From Bacteroides faecium (GTDB taxonomy: Bacteria > Bacteroidota > Bacteroidia > Bacteroidales > Bacteroidaceae), in NCBI RefSeq assembly GCF_012113595.1, contig NZ_CP050831.1, positions 1,488,001 to 1,552,000 on the forward strand: a DNA stretch of 64,000 nt. Direction: 5' to 3'. The position numbers were made by a program, and so were the translations under genes. Below the pieces are notes generated by a model that was given only the letters and a program-made list of their open reading frames with translations, searched no databases and was not told where the DNA came from. Below are positions 44,444-53,267 of the stretch, piece by piece (the first letter of the stretch is position 1; every line of letters begins with the position of its first letter).

Positions 44444-45764
44444 TAGCTCCGTACAGATGAATTGTAAGTGGTTAGACTGCCTGTGGATGTGGTGTATGCT
44501 GTTATTCATGGCGGGATGTAGCGACGATGACGGAAAGGGGGAGGTGCCTCCCGCCTTTCTCGAAGTCGCTTCTGCGGTCTATGATAATGTTGACGCGGGA
44601 AATTCCACACTTACGGTTTCTGTCAAAAGTAATGTTGAATGGACAGTAGAGAGTGATAAGGCATGGTGTGTGGCACTTTCCGGAAACACTGGTTCGGGTG
44701 ATGCGGATATCCGGCTGAAGATAGCCGAGAATCTCACGCAGGAAGCGCGTACGGCTTCTGTAAAACTATCGTCTACGGATAAGGTGCGGGAAGTGACGGT
44801 GACTGTCAATCAGTTGGCTCCTGTGTTCGTTGCCGGGGGATATTATAAACTTCCGGTCGTATTCCAGATGCTTTATGTCAATAAGAATGATAGGTATCAG
44901 TATATAACTCCCGGACATTTGGAGAAAGTAATAGGCGAAGTAAACAGACTTTATCGGGAGTCCGGTCAGGAAATGAATCTGGAGTTTGTGATGGCTACGG
45001 ATGACCCTCAGGGCAATGCACTTGAAGAACCGGGGGTGAACCGGGTGGCATGGACTACCGGAAAAATGAACTGTGAAGACTTTATGAACAGCCGCGAGCA
45101 GCGTCATCTGGATTTGATTTGGGATCCGGACAGGTATATTAATATTATGCTGTACACTTTCTCGGATGCAAGCGTTCTTGGCATTGCACAATTTCCCTTT
45201 ACCGTTTATCCTGATGAATTGCCGGGATGCAGCGCGTGGAAGGGTGGTGTGCCGGGACAGGAAAACTTGAACCGTCCGCAGTGCATATCCATCAATAACA
45301 AATATATCTATGATACCGGTGCTTCTCTGACTCCCGAAACGCCGGAAGGGACGGATACTTATGTCATTGAAACCATCGCGCATGAATTGGGGCATTATCT
45401 TGGTTTAAGGCATGTGTTTTCCGAAGCTATTTACGGCTGTTCGGATACAGATTTCTGTGAAGATACCCCTACTTACGACCGGACTTCGTACATCCGTATT
45501 TTGCAGGCTTATGGTCAAAATTATATGCAACATTTGGATGAACTGGTCATGCGTGATGACTGTGAGAGCGGTGATGAGTTTATATCGGACAATATCATGG
45601 ATTACTCTATTTCGTATTTCAATGTGTTTACCCCTCACCAGGCTGAGAGGGTGCGTTACATACTGGAGCATGGTGCGTTTATTCCCGGTCCCAAAAATCG
45701 GCAGGCTAAAGCGGAAACGCGGGTATCGGGTATGCTTGAACTCCCTATGGAGGTTATGAAATAA
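44436..45764 (+). CDS. Zinc-dependent metzincin lipoprotein with BACON domain
   Basis: A 442-residue lipoprotein (CLWMWCMLLFMAGCSDDDGKG). ATG 44436 overlaps the previous stop by 8 bp, and ATG 44457 is an alternative. Residues ~45-130 are a BACON-like domain (LTVSVKSNVEWTVESDKAWCVAL). The catalytic domain holds ETIAHELGHYLGLRHVF, the extended metzincin motif HExxHxxGxxH, and the Met-turn SDNIMDYSISYF. This fits the BF0631-type zinc metalloproteinase lipoproteins. A second metalloenzyme in the same operon strengthens the case for a proteinaceous substrate. Confidence 0.9.
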   Translation: MSNSSVQMNCKWLDCLWMWCMLLFMAGCSDDDGKGEVPPAFLEVASAVYDNVDAGNSTLTVSVKSNVEWTVESDKAWCVALSGNTGSGDADIRLKIAENLTQEARTASVKLSSTDKVREVTVTVNQLAPVFVAGGYYKLPVVFQMLYVNKNDRYQYITPGHLEKVIGEVNRLYRESGQEMNLEFVMATDDPQGNALEEPGVNRVAWTTGKMNCEDFMNSREQRHLDLIWDPDRYINIMLYTFSDASVLGIAQFPFTVYPDELPGCSAWKGGVPGQENLNRPQCISINNKYIYDTGASLTPETPEGTDTYVIETIAHELGHYLGLRHVFSEAIYGCSDTDFCEDTPTYDRTSYIRILQAYGQNYMQHLDELVMRDDCESGDEFISDNIMDYSISYFNVFTPHQAERVRYILEHGAFIPGPKNRQAKAETRVSGMLELPMEVMK

Positions 45765-45794
45765 TTTTGTATTATTAATTTAGATTGAATTCTT

Positions 45795-47432
45795 ATGAGA
45801 AAATTAGTGGAAAAATGGATGGTATATCCTGTTCTGGCATTAGGTTGCTTATTGGGAACCGTTGCCTGTGGGGACGATGATGAACCGGCAACAGAGCCTG
45901 CGGCAAAAGTTGAATTCAAGTTGAATGCGGAGAGTGTCACTCTGCTTGCAGAAGGTGGAAATTCTTCTGTCACTTATACATTGGAAAATGCAGGCGCCAA
46001 CTCTTCCGTCCGTGCGACTTCCGACCGGGAATGGGTGCGTAATCTTAAAACCGGCACGGCAAACAAAATTACTTTTGATGTTGCGGCGAATACGGAAACT
46101 GAGGCCCGTGAAGCGAAGGTGACTGTTACCTATTCGGATGACGTGAATGAGGATGTAAAAACTTCGTTCGTCGTCAAACAGGCGGCTGGTGACCCTGATT
46201 TCGTGATTACATTAGGAGAAACCGGCTCTAGCTGGATACAATTGGGTATGGTCCCAAAGGACGCAAATATGCGGTATATGCTGGGCGCCTTGCCGGTAGA
46301 GGATATGGACGGGTATATAAGTGATGAGGCTTTCTTTGATAATGAGATGTCCGGCTATCAAGAACTGGCTGATATGGCAGAAATGACGTTGGACCAGGTT
46401 TTGGACATCCTGTTTATGAAAGGTTCGGTTAGTAATGGGACTATAACGCTGTTGGAGCCGGAAACGGAGTACTATGTATATTGTTATGGTATCGCAAGTG
46501 ATAACGAACTGGCTACACCTGTTATCAAACAGAAGGTGACCACGCCGGCGGCAGGTCGGGTAAGCAACACAATTACTATTGATGTTACTGAGGAAACTGT
46601 CCGTAGTGTGACGGCAGATATAACAGCGACTACGCCTGACTCTTATGTGCTTGTTTATGCTGCGACTAAAGATATTTCCGGATTGACAGACGATCAGTTG
46701 ACCAAAGAATTATTAAACAAGAATTATACTTTGGAAGCCGGAAATAATAAAGACGCATTGTTTAATAACCTTTCACCGAATACGGAGTACACTATTCTTG
46801 CTATGGGGCGTGCCGGCGGAGTAGCTACTACCGGGGTTGTTAAAGCTACCTGTAAGACGAAAGAAGCCCAGCAGTCCGATATAACTTATAGCTTGCCTGA
46901 CAAGAAATATTTCGATGCTTTGGAAGTTCAGAAGCAACATCCGGAGCTATTTGCCGGTATGACTGTGACTGCCGAGGATGTAATTATTGCTGCTAATATA
47001 AAAGCGGATGGGGCATCATCAATTTATACCGCTATGTTTACTCAAGCGTCTATTGACGCAGAGGAGGCAAGATTAGGCAGGAAACTTACGGATGAAGAGT
47101 ATCTCAATTTAGCCCTGAACCAGGGAGATGACGGAAACCTTATCATGGCTATAGTATCCTATGATCTTCCTTTGGTATTGGTCGGTGTAGCAATGGATGC
47201 CGATGGTAATCCGGGTACAGTATATAAAGAAAATATAACGGTTACGAAGAGTAGTGTATCTCCGGCTGCGGAATTCGACGCTTATCTGACTGCGAAGAGA
47301 ATGTCGGGATTTGCCTTATCATCTGTTGCAGATAGTTCTTCTATGAAGAGTTTGTTGCAGAAGAAACATACGGACGGAAGCGGATTGAAATCATTTGCTG
47401 CCAAACCTGTTCGTAGCCGACTGAAGAAATAA
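45795..47432 (+). CDS. BACON-domain surface lipoprotein 2
   Basis: A 545-residue lipoprotein (LALGCLLGTVACGDDDEPATEP). Residues ~40-130 are BACON-like (LLAEGGNSSVTYTLENAG, RATSDREWVRNLKTG, VTVTYSDDVNEDVKTSFVVKQ). Two fibronectin-like repeats follow (TLLEPETEYYVYCYGIASDNEL; NNLSPNTEYTILAMGRAGGVATT), then a unique C-terminus ending in basic residues. Those basic ends echo the tail of the 862-residue lipoprotein in the same operon. It is the last gene of operon 2. Confidence 0.8.
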   Translation: MRKLVEKWMVYPVLALGCLLGTVACGDDDEPATEPAAKVEFKLNAESVTLLAEGGNSSVTYTLENAGANSSVRATSDREWVRNLKTGTANKITFDVAANTETEAREAKVTVTYSDDVNEDVKTSFVVKQAAGDPDFVITLGETGSSWIQLGMVPKDANMRYMLGALPVEDMDGYISDEAFFDNEMSGYQELADMAEMTLDQVLDILFMKGSVSNGTITLLEPETEYYVYCYGIASDNELATPVIKQKVTTPAAGRVSNTITIDVTEETVRSVTADITATTPDSYVLVYAATKDISGLTDDQLTKELLNKNYTLEAGNNKDALFNNLSPNTEYTILAMGRAGGVATTGVVKATCKTKEAQQSDITYSLPDKKYFDALEVQKQHPELFAGMTVTAEDVIIAANIKADGASSIYTAMFTQASIDAEEARLGRKLTDEEYLNLALNQGDDGNLIMAIVSYDLPLVLVGVAMDADGNPGTVYKENITVTKSSVSPAAEFDAYLTAKRMSGFALSSVADSSSMKSLLQKKHTDGSGLKSFAAKPVRSRLKK

Positions 47433-47524
47433 TATGTTTTGAATAGTATGTTAAAGCGAGCGCGCTTAGATAAGTCTGACCATAAATTTATTAACTAGGG
47501 TTTGGCTTACATTATTTGTTCTGG

Positions 47525-47558
47525 AATAGCTGTTTTGTGATAAAACGGCTATTTTTTT
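47525..47558 (+). terminator. Terminator of operon 2
   Basis: A 12-bp stem AATAGCTGTTTT / AAAACGGCTATT (one G-U pair), a 5-nt loop and then a run of seven T. Confidence 0.9.
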
Positions 47559-47667
47559 GTATGTATGAATTTGGCCTCTTATCCGGTGCATCTACTTGAA
47601 GATGTTCAGATGATGGCTCAGACGGAAATCGTTCGAATTTGAGCCGAAAACATGCCTTAAATGAAGA

Positions 47668-47694
47668 AAAGCCGGGGCGCAAGGCTTCGGCTTT
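47668..47694 (-). terminator. Weak terminator of the deacetylase gene
   Basis: On the minus strand AAAGCCG pairs with CGGCTTT and TCTTC follows. Short stem, modest T-run. Confidence 0.4.
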
Positions 47695-47740
47695 CACGCT
47701 TTTCGTTTTCTTGGGAGAAACGATTCTTTATTATTGCAGA

Positions 47741-48385
47741 TTAGAATACTTTAAACTCATACCCTTCCGCCTTTAAAAACTCGATGGAACGGGGCAGCGC
47801 ATATAGCAGGTTTCCGTTGTTCCAGGATTTCAGGGAGTCATGGAAAGTAATGATAGAACCATTGCGGGCATACCGCTTTACGTTGTTCAGTACCTGCTCC
47901 GGGCTCATCCGCTTACTGTAATCGCGGGTTACAAGATCCCACATAATGATGCGGTAATGATAGCGCAGCGTATAATATTGCCGGAATCCCATATGTCCGT
48001 GTGGCGGGCGGAAGAGGTCCGAGTGAATAATCTCGTCCACCTTTCTGGCATTTGCCAGATAATCCGGGTTGGAATATTCGAATCCGCGGATATGGTTGAA
48101 AGTATGGTTGCCGATGCGGTGTCCGTGCTCTACCACCATCCGGTATTCGTCCGGGTGTTTTCGTATATTGTCGCCTACCATGAAGAAGGTAGCCTTGATA
48201 GCATGCTTTTCCAGTACATTCAGTACCCAGGGAGTTACTTCGGGGATAGGACCGTCGTCAAAAGTCAGGTAGACTGCCCGCTCGTTCGGGTCCATTCGGA
48301 AAATAGCTTGTGGATACAACGCCCGTAAAAGCCAGGGTGGTTGTTCTATAAACATGAGAGTCTGTGTTTTGATGTATCCAAGCAA
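47741..48385 (-). CDS. Polysaccharide deacetylase (NodB/CE4-type)
   Basis: A 214-residue protein with the NodB motifs in order: motif 1 YLTFDDGPIPEVTPWVL (first Asp catalytic, second metal-binding), motif 2 HGHRIGNHTFNHIRG (the H-x-x-x-H metal ligands), motif 3 FRPPHGHMGF and motif 5 ITFHDSLKSWNN. It would remove acetyl groups from peptidoglycan or another N-acetylated glycan. The Met start is followed by a short region without a clear signal peptide, so the location is uncertain. Confidence 0.92.
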   Translation of the reverse strand: MLGYIKTQTLMFIEQPPWLLRALYPQAIFRMDPNERAVYLTFDDGPIPEVTPWVLNVLEKHAIKATFFMVGDNIRKHPDEYRMVVEHGHRIGNHTFNHIRGFEYSNPDYLANARKVDEIIHSDLFRPPHGHMGFRQYYTLRYHYRIIMWDLVTRDYSKRMSPEQVLNNVKRYARNGSIITFHDSLKSWNNGNLLYALPRSIEFLKAEGYEFKVF

Positions 48386-48455
48386 TAAGTATTAAGTATT
48401 TTACCGTGCCGGAAAATATGCCGGAAGAAGTTGCGGTTGATACTTAATACTTACT
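48384..48455. repeat. Inverted repeat of AAGTATTAAGT type
   Basis: AATAAGTATTAAGT at 48384-48397 is matched (13 of 14) by the complement of ACTTAATACTTACT at 48442-48455. It lies between the DUF2723 gene and the deacetylase gene. A related tandem motif occurs at 55814-55841. Confidence 0.7.
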
Positions 48456-48469
48456 GCTTTATACTTAAA

Positions 48470-51400
48470 TTATTTCCCTTTCATTCTCGTAACATACTCG
48501 TTGTATAGTTGGTCGAGTTGTTCGGAGTAGTGTTTTGCAAGTTCTGCTGATTTGTATTTCTCCATTAAGCGGATTTCGGCGTCAAGCAAGCTGGCGTTAT
48601 ATACGAAATTCTCGCTGGCAATGGCAAGCTGGCTATCAGTCAGGCTGAGATACCAAATCATGTATTCGAGCGACTTGTTGGCAAGTTCGTCGATAATCTT
48701 GTTGGCCTTCTCGGTTTGTTCCAGTTGATAATAAGATTCTGCCATCTGGAAAGCGCCGTTTGCCCAGTCGTATGGTACGTTGTAGGCCGGAATCATCTTT
48801 TCGGCATAGTCAAGGGCTGCAAGAGCCTTGTCTTTCTTGCCTTCCTTGATGAGCTGCCCTACAAGCTGTGTGAAGACACGGCGGTGCGTGTAGCACATAC
48901 GCATCACGTTCTCGTCGATGTAGATACCCGGTTTGTCGATGCCGCCAAACTTGAACTTGTTCATCAGGTTGTCGTACATCTTCTCGCTGTCTATCTTGCT
49001 GTCGAGCTTGTCCGTATCGAACGGAGTGAAGCGGTAGGCAAGGCCTTCTTGTGTGAAGTGGTTGCCCATGCCTAGATGGTTCTCGCTGCCTACGGTGATT
49101 GCCATGTAGATAGGACGTTCCCAGTTGGCGTTGGCAAGCATTTCGAGCATCATCAGTTCACTCTTGTAGAGGGCGCGTTTCGGGTTGCCGTTGGCGTCTC
49201 TCAGGGTGATAGTCATGTATTCGGGGATGGAGTCGCCCAATGCTTCCGGTATTTTCATGCCGGAGCGGCGTACGGCTTCCTTGTCTATCTTCATTACGAT
49301 GCTGTCCGTAGGGATAAGCGGTAATTGTATATCCTTGCCGGACTTTTTGAGAAGCTCCTTCAACTGGTCGTTCTTGCCGAGCATCCAGCGGTTGATGATT
49401 TCCTTCAGTTCATAAGGATTCTCGCCGAAGATGGAATGAACGAGTGACAGAATAGTCGTGTCTCCCTGTGCTGCCAGTTCATTGGCTTGCTTGAAGTAGC
49501 TGTCGATAAGGGCTTTCATTTCCGGGCGGATAGAGATATACTCATTCTGTCCTTCCACGTACTGTACACGGTCCCAAGTGATAGGAAGCGACGGAGAATC
49601 GTAAGCCGGACGTTTCATCTGGTCGATATACCAGTCGGTTTGCAGGTAACTCAAGTTACAGGTACGGGCATCTGTACGGAAACCTTCCGTTTCCTGGTTG
49701 TACCACAAAGGGAAAGTATCGTTGTCACCGTTGGTGTAGATTATCGGATTACCCTCTTCCTGCAAAGTCATCAGGTAGTTTTGACCGAAGTCGCGGGCTA
49801 CGAAACGTCCGCTGCGGTCATGGTCATCCCAGGTTTGTCCCGCCATTTGGATGGGAACAAATAGACAAAGGACAGATGCCAGGGCGGCTGCCGGAAGTTC
49901 CTGCATCTTGCAGTATTCGCGCAGCATGCGGATGATGCCTGCCACTCCCATACCTACCCAGATGGCAAAGGCATAGAACGAGCCGGCGTAGGCATAATCT
50001 CGCTCACGGGGCTGTGCAGGTGTCTGGTTGAGGTAGAGCACGATGGCGATACCCGTCATAAAGAACAGGAAGAATACCACCCAGAATTGCTGGATACCCC
50101 GCTGGCTGTGATAAGCCTGCCAGAAGAGTCCTATCAAGCCGAGAATTAACGGCAGGCAGTAGAACACATTGTGTCCTTTATTATTCTTCAGATCCTGTGG
50201 AAGCAATTCCTGATTGCCTACCAGCAGGTTGTCGATGAACGGAATACCGGTAATCCAGTTACCATGTTCTATCTCTCCGGTGCTCTGTATGTCGTTCTGC
50301 CGTCCGGCAAAGTTCCACATGAAGTAACGCCAATACATGAAATTCAACTGGTAGGAGAAGAAGAACTTGATATTCTCCCATTGGGTAGGCATATTCACCA
50401 TTACCATTTCGCCGCATTGGTCGTAAGGCACGTCATAGCCTTTGATGTCCACCCATTGCTTGTAGAGCGGGGCGTGTGACGAGCTATACATACGCGGGAA
50501 AAGCATATTCTGTGCGTATTCGTATTCGATACGTCCCGGGAGTTCGATATAAGAGTCTTTTTCGTCCGGTGAAGTCTTTTCCTTGCGGACATATTTGCTT
50601 CCCGTTTCCGATTGGCGAGGAACGCAATATCCGTCTTTTACGTCGAGTGCCACTTTCGAAGAGAAAGCGGGACCGTAGAACAGAGGACGTGTTCCGTATT
50701 GTTCACGACCAAGGTATTCGCCCAGCGTGAATATATCTTCCGGTGAGTTCTGGTCCATCGGAGTGTTGGCGGTAGAACGGATAACGATTAGTGCGTAAGA
50801 AGAATATCCGATTACAATCATCATGGTACACAGCAATGCCGTATTCATGGTGCGGGCGGAAATACGCCATTTCTCTTTAATCTTCTCTTGTACGCTAGGG
50901 GCAAGATAGAGCCCCAATGCGGCAATAACAAGGATGCCGATAACAATGCTGCTTGCCCCATGCCCGTAGAATGGGATACCAAGCAAGGCAATCGTCACGA
51001 TGAAGGAGATAGCCATGCGCATCTTGTTCTTCTCGGTATAACTTTCGTATACACCCCAAATAAGAGAGGCTGCAAGCAGGATGATATAAACTACTACGCC
51101 TGTGTTGAACGGCATTCCCAAACTGTTGACGAACAGCAGTTCGAACCAGCCGCCTACTTTCACGATGCCCGGCACGATGCCGTAGAGAACGGCAGCCACC
51201 AGTACGCCGGAGCCAACGAGTGCCAATAGCGAGCCTTTCGCAGTGGCATTCGGAGTTTTCTTATAATAGTAAACCAGTACGATGGCGGGCAGACAAAGCA
51301 GGTTCAGCAAGTGCACGCCAATACTTAATCCTGTCAGATAAGCAATCAGGATAATCCAACGGTCACTGTGCGGCTGATTGGCTACGTCTTCCCACTTCAG

Positions 51401-51889
51401 AATCAACCAGAAAACGACAGCAGTAAACAGAGAAGAGAAAGCATATACTTCACCTTCTACGGCCGAGAACCAGAATGTGTCACTGAACGTATAGACCAGT
51501 GCGCCGACCAGTCCGCTGCCCATGATAGTAACAAGCTGTCCTTTAGTTATATTGTTTTCGTCAGTGATAATCAGTTTACGAACCAGGTGTGTGATGCTCC
51601 AAAAGAGGAACAGGATACAGGCACCACTCATCAGGGCACTCATATAATTCACCATTTTCGCAACGGTGGTTACGTCGGAAGCAAATTGGGTAAACAGATT
51701 CGCCATCAGCATAAAGAAAGGTGCGCCGGGCGGGTGACCGACTTCCAGTTTGTAGCCGGTGGTTATAAACTCAGGGCAATCCCAGAAACTTGCGGTCGGC
51801 TCTATCGTGAGACAATAGACTGTTGCCGCAATGATGAATGTAAGCCAACCCATGAGGTTGTTTACGGTTCTGTACTGTTTCATTAGCAC
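48470..51889 (-). CDS. DUF2723 multi-pass membrane protein (protein O-mannosyltransferase-like)
   Basis: A 1139-residue protein. The N-terminal ~700 residues hold many membrane helices, starting GWLTFIIAATVYCLTIEPTASFWDCPEFITTGYKLEVGHPPGAPFF. That Asp/Glu-bearing first loop is the DUF2723 hallmark and resembles GT-C glycosyltransferases. A soluble part (~720-1139) carries NGDNDTFPLWYNQE and TPR-like helices near the end. Bacteroides O-glycosylates many envelope proteins, so a glycosyltransferase role fits but is inferred. Start ATG at 51889 with an optional Met two codons later. Confidence 0.85.
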   Translation of the reverse strand: MLMKQYRTVNNLMGWLTFIIAATVYCLTIEPTASFWDCPEFITTGYKLEVGHPPGAPFFMLMANLFTQFASDVTTVAKMVNYMSALMSGACILFLFWSITHLVRKLIITDENNITKGQLVTIMGSGLVGALVYTFSDTFWFSAVEGEVYAFSSLFTAVVFWLILKWEDVANQPHSDRWIILIAYLTGLSIGVHLLNLLCLPAIVLVYYYKKTPNATAKGSLLALVGSGVLVAAVLYGIVPGIVKVGGWFELLFVNSLGMPFNTGVVVYIILLAASLIWGVYESYTEKNKMRMAISFIVTIALLGIPFYGHGASSIVIGILVIAALGLYLAPSVQEKIKEKWRISARTMNTALLCTMMIVIGYSSYALIVIRSTANTPMDQNSPEDIFTLGEYLGREQYGTRPLFYGPAFSSKVALDVKDGYCVPRQSETGSKYVRKEKTSPDEKDSYIELPGRIEYEYAQNMLFPRMYSSSHAPLYKQWVDIKGYDVPYDQCGEMVMVNMPTQWENIKFFFSYQLNFMYWRYFMWNFAGRQNDIQSTGEIEHGNWITGIPFIDNLLVGNQELLPQDLKNNKGHNVFYCLPLILGLIGLFWQAYHSQRGIQQFWVVFFLFFMTGIAIVLYLNQTPAQPRERDYAYAGSFYAFAIWVGMGVAGIIRMLREYCKMQELPAAALASVLCLFVPIQMAGQTWDDHDRSGRFVARDFGQNYLMTLQEEGNPIIYTNGDNDTFPLWYNQETEGFRTDARTCNLSYLQTDWYIDQMKRPAYDSPSLPITWDRVQYVEGQNEYISIRPEMKALIDSYFKQANELAAQGDTTILSLVHSIFGENPYELKEIINRWMLGKNDQLKELLKKSGKDIQLPLIPTDSIVMKIDKEAVRRSGMKIPEALGDSIPEYMTITLRDANGNPKRALYKSELMMLEMLANANWERPIYMAITVGSENHLGMGNHFTQEGLAYRFTPFDTDKLDSKIDSEKMYDNLMNKFKFGGIDKPGIYIDENVMRMCYTHRRVFTQLVGQLIKEGKKDKALAALDYAEKMIPAYNVPYDWANGAFQMAESYYQLEQTEKANKIIDELANKSLEYMIWYLSLTDSQLAIASENFVYNASLLDAEIRLMEKYKSAELAKHYSEQLDQLYNEYVTRMKGK

Positions 51890-51927
51890 TATGGTAGTTT
51901 ATTCGTTAAAAACGCGTTATGCGGTCG

Positions 51928-51935
51928 CAAAGATA
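51928..51935 (-). promoter_or_regulatory. Candidate -7 box of the DUF2723 gene
   Basis: On the minus strand TATCTTTG matches TAnnTTTG about 40 bp before the start codon. No clear -33 TTTG. Confidence 0.5.
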
Positions 51936-52065
51936 GTGATTTACCTGTATATAGGAGAAGAAAGTAAGAATTATTAAGTATAAGGATGTTGAGAATATGA
52001 AATATGATACAAATGTTTTTTCACTTGGTTTTATCTATGATTTATGTTTATTACTAATAAAAACG

Positions 52066-52096
52066 TTTGTTTATTGGCAATAAAAGGCTATTTTTG
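52066..52096 (+). promoter_or_regulatory. Promoter of the AbiE-like pair
   Basis: TTTG (52066-52069), a 19-bp spacer and TATTTTTG (52089-52096), an exact consensus match, 24 bp before the first start codon. Confidence 0.85.
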
Positions 52097-52119
52097 TCTT
52101 AGCTAATAAACAGTAACTT

Positions 52120-52452
52120 ATGCCTATTAATGCAATAAAGCAGGAATTATTGTCGAAATTGAAGCAAGAACATTGCTTTTGGTCGTACAGTGAAGCCTCA
52201 ATCAAGGATATTCCGGATGATATATTGATTGAGAATACTTTGTTGCATCTTGATTTGGAGGAGATTAACCAACTCTTTCTGATATATCCTTTCAAGAAAA
52301 TAAAGCAGGTTTGGTTGGATTACCTTGTTCCGCAGGAGGAATATCTCTATACACTGAATCGTTTTTTTGCGTGGTACTATTTCAAAGTAAAGAAACCGGA
52401 TGCTTATATAAAGTCTATGGCAACTCGTCACCTAAATAAAATGTTTGCATGA
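52120..52452 (+). CDS. Small helical protein, probable antitoxin partner
   Basis: A 110-residue acidic/aromatic helical protein (IPDDILIENTLLHLDLEEINQLFLIYPFKKIKQVWLDYLVPQEEYLY). I do not recognise a named DNA-binding domain. Its stop overlaps the next start (ATGA at 52449-52452), and small genes of this kind precede AbiEii-type nucleotidyltransferases in Bacteroides. That points to an antitoxin role by position. Confidence 0.65.
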   Translation: MPINAIKQELLSKLKQEHCFWSYSEASIKDIPDDILIENTLLHLDLEEINQLFLIYPFKKIKQVWLDYLVPQEEYLYTLNRFFAWYYFKVKKPDAYIKSMATRHLNKMFA

Positions 52453-53087
52453 AAGGGTTGGCTCCACATACAAAACAAGTCTTTGAAGCAGTCTCCAAAC
52501 TGGATTGCATCAAGCCTTATCTTCTGGTAGGGGGGACTGCTTTGTCTTTGCAAATCGGAACTCGCCAAAGTGAGGACTTGGATTTTATGAAATGGCGTGT
52601 TTCTAAGGCGGAGAAAATGGAAGTAGCCTGGTATCAGATAGAGAAAGAACTTGCTACGGTTGGGAATATTCAACACAAGGATATTTTGGATATAGATCAT
52701 GTAGAATATCTTGTATCCGGAGTGAAATTCTCATTTTATGCCTGTCCTAAATATTCTCCTGTCAGTGAGCCTGTGGATTACTTGAATAATCTGAAGCTTG
52801 CTGATGTGAAGTCTATTGGAGCGATGAAAATGGAAGTAATGTTACGTAGAAGTAATTTCCGTGATTATTACGATATTTATTCCATCTTGAAGTCAGGCGT
52901 GCCGGTTAATGATTTAGTCTCCTTGGCTTTAAGTTACTCCGGGCATAAATTGAAGTCTAAAAACCTTCTGGCAATCCTTACTAATGGTAGCCGCTTTGCA
53001 AGAGATGCCCATTTTGAGCAACTTGAACCTGTTTATGCTGTGACTGCACAAGAAATAGAATCTTATATAAAGTCTAGTCTGTTATAA
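52449..53087 (+). CDS. AbiEii/AbiGii-type nucleotidyltransferase, probable toxin
   Basis: A 212-residue protein with the nucleotidyltransferase core YLLVGGTALSLQIGTRQSEDLDF, which supplies the G-G-T and D-x-D elements. The second family motif, LADVKSIGAMKMEVMLRRSNFRDYYDIYSIL, holds the R-D-x-x-D segment. AbiEii toxins transfer nucleotides to cellular RNA targets and cause growth arrest or phage exclusion. Both motifs are intact. Confidence 0.85.
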   Translation: MKGLAPHTKQVFEAVSKLDCIKPYLLVGGTALSLQIGTRQSEDLDFMKWRVSKAEKMEVAWYQIEKELATVGNIQHKDILDIDHVEYLVSGVKFSFYACPKYSPVSEPVDYLNNLKLADVKSIGAMKMEVMLRRSNFRDYYDIYSILKSGVPVNDLVSLALSYSGHKLKSKNLLAILTNGSRFARDAHFEQLEPVYAVTAQEIESYIKSSLL

Positions 53088-53217
53088 ACTATCACTGTAT
53101 ATTTACAATCGGATTTTAATCGCTAATATATTATTAAAACGATAATCTGTTCCAATGTTCTTGAATGAATGTTCATCTGTTCCACCTTTCTTTAGTAAGG
53201 TGTAGATCCTTCGTAGG

Positions 53218-53261
53218 GTATTAACAGTTGAGTTGCAGCATCTATATATGCCCAATACCAT
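53218..53261. repeat. Two-unit remnant of the 22-bp repeat family
   Basis: Two units, GTATTAACAGTTGAGTTG… (53218-53239) and ATCTATATATGCCC… (53240-53261), reproduce in order the unit-type junction at 30290-30333. Upstream, GTTCATCTGTTCCACCT (53171-53187) matches the tip of the 30-kb element. Confidence 0.65.
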
Positions 53262-53267
53262 AGCTCT

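Larger units (their letters stand above)
47433..47740. other. Gap between convergent genes
   Basis: 308 bp with a strong plus-strand terminator (47525-47558) and a weak minus-strand hairpin (47668-47694). No gene seen. Confidence 0.7.
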
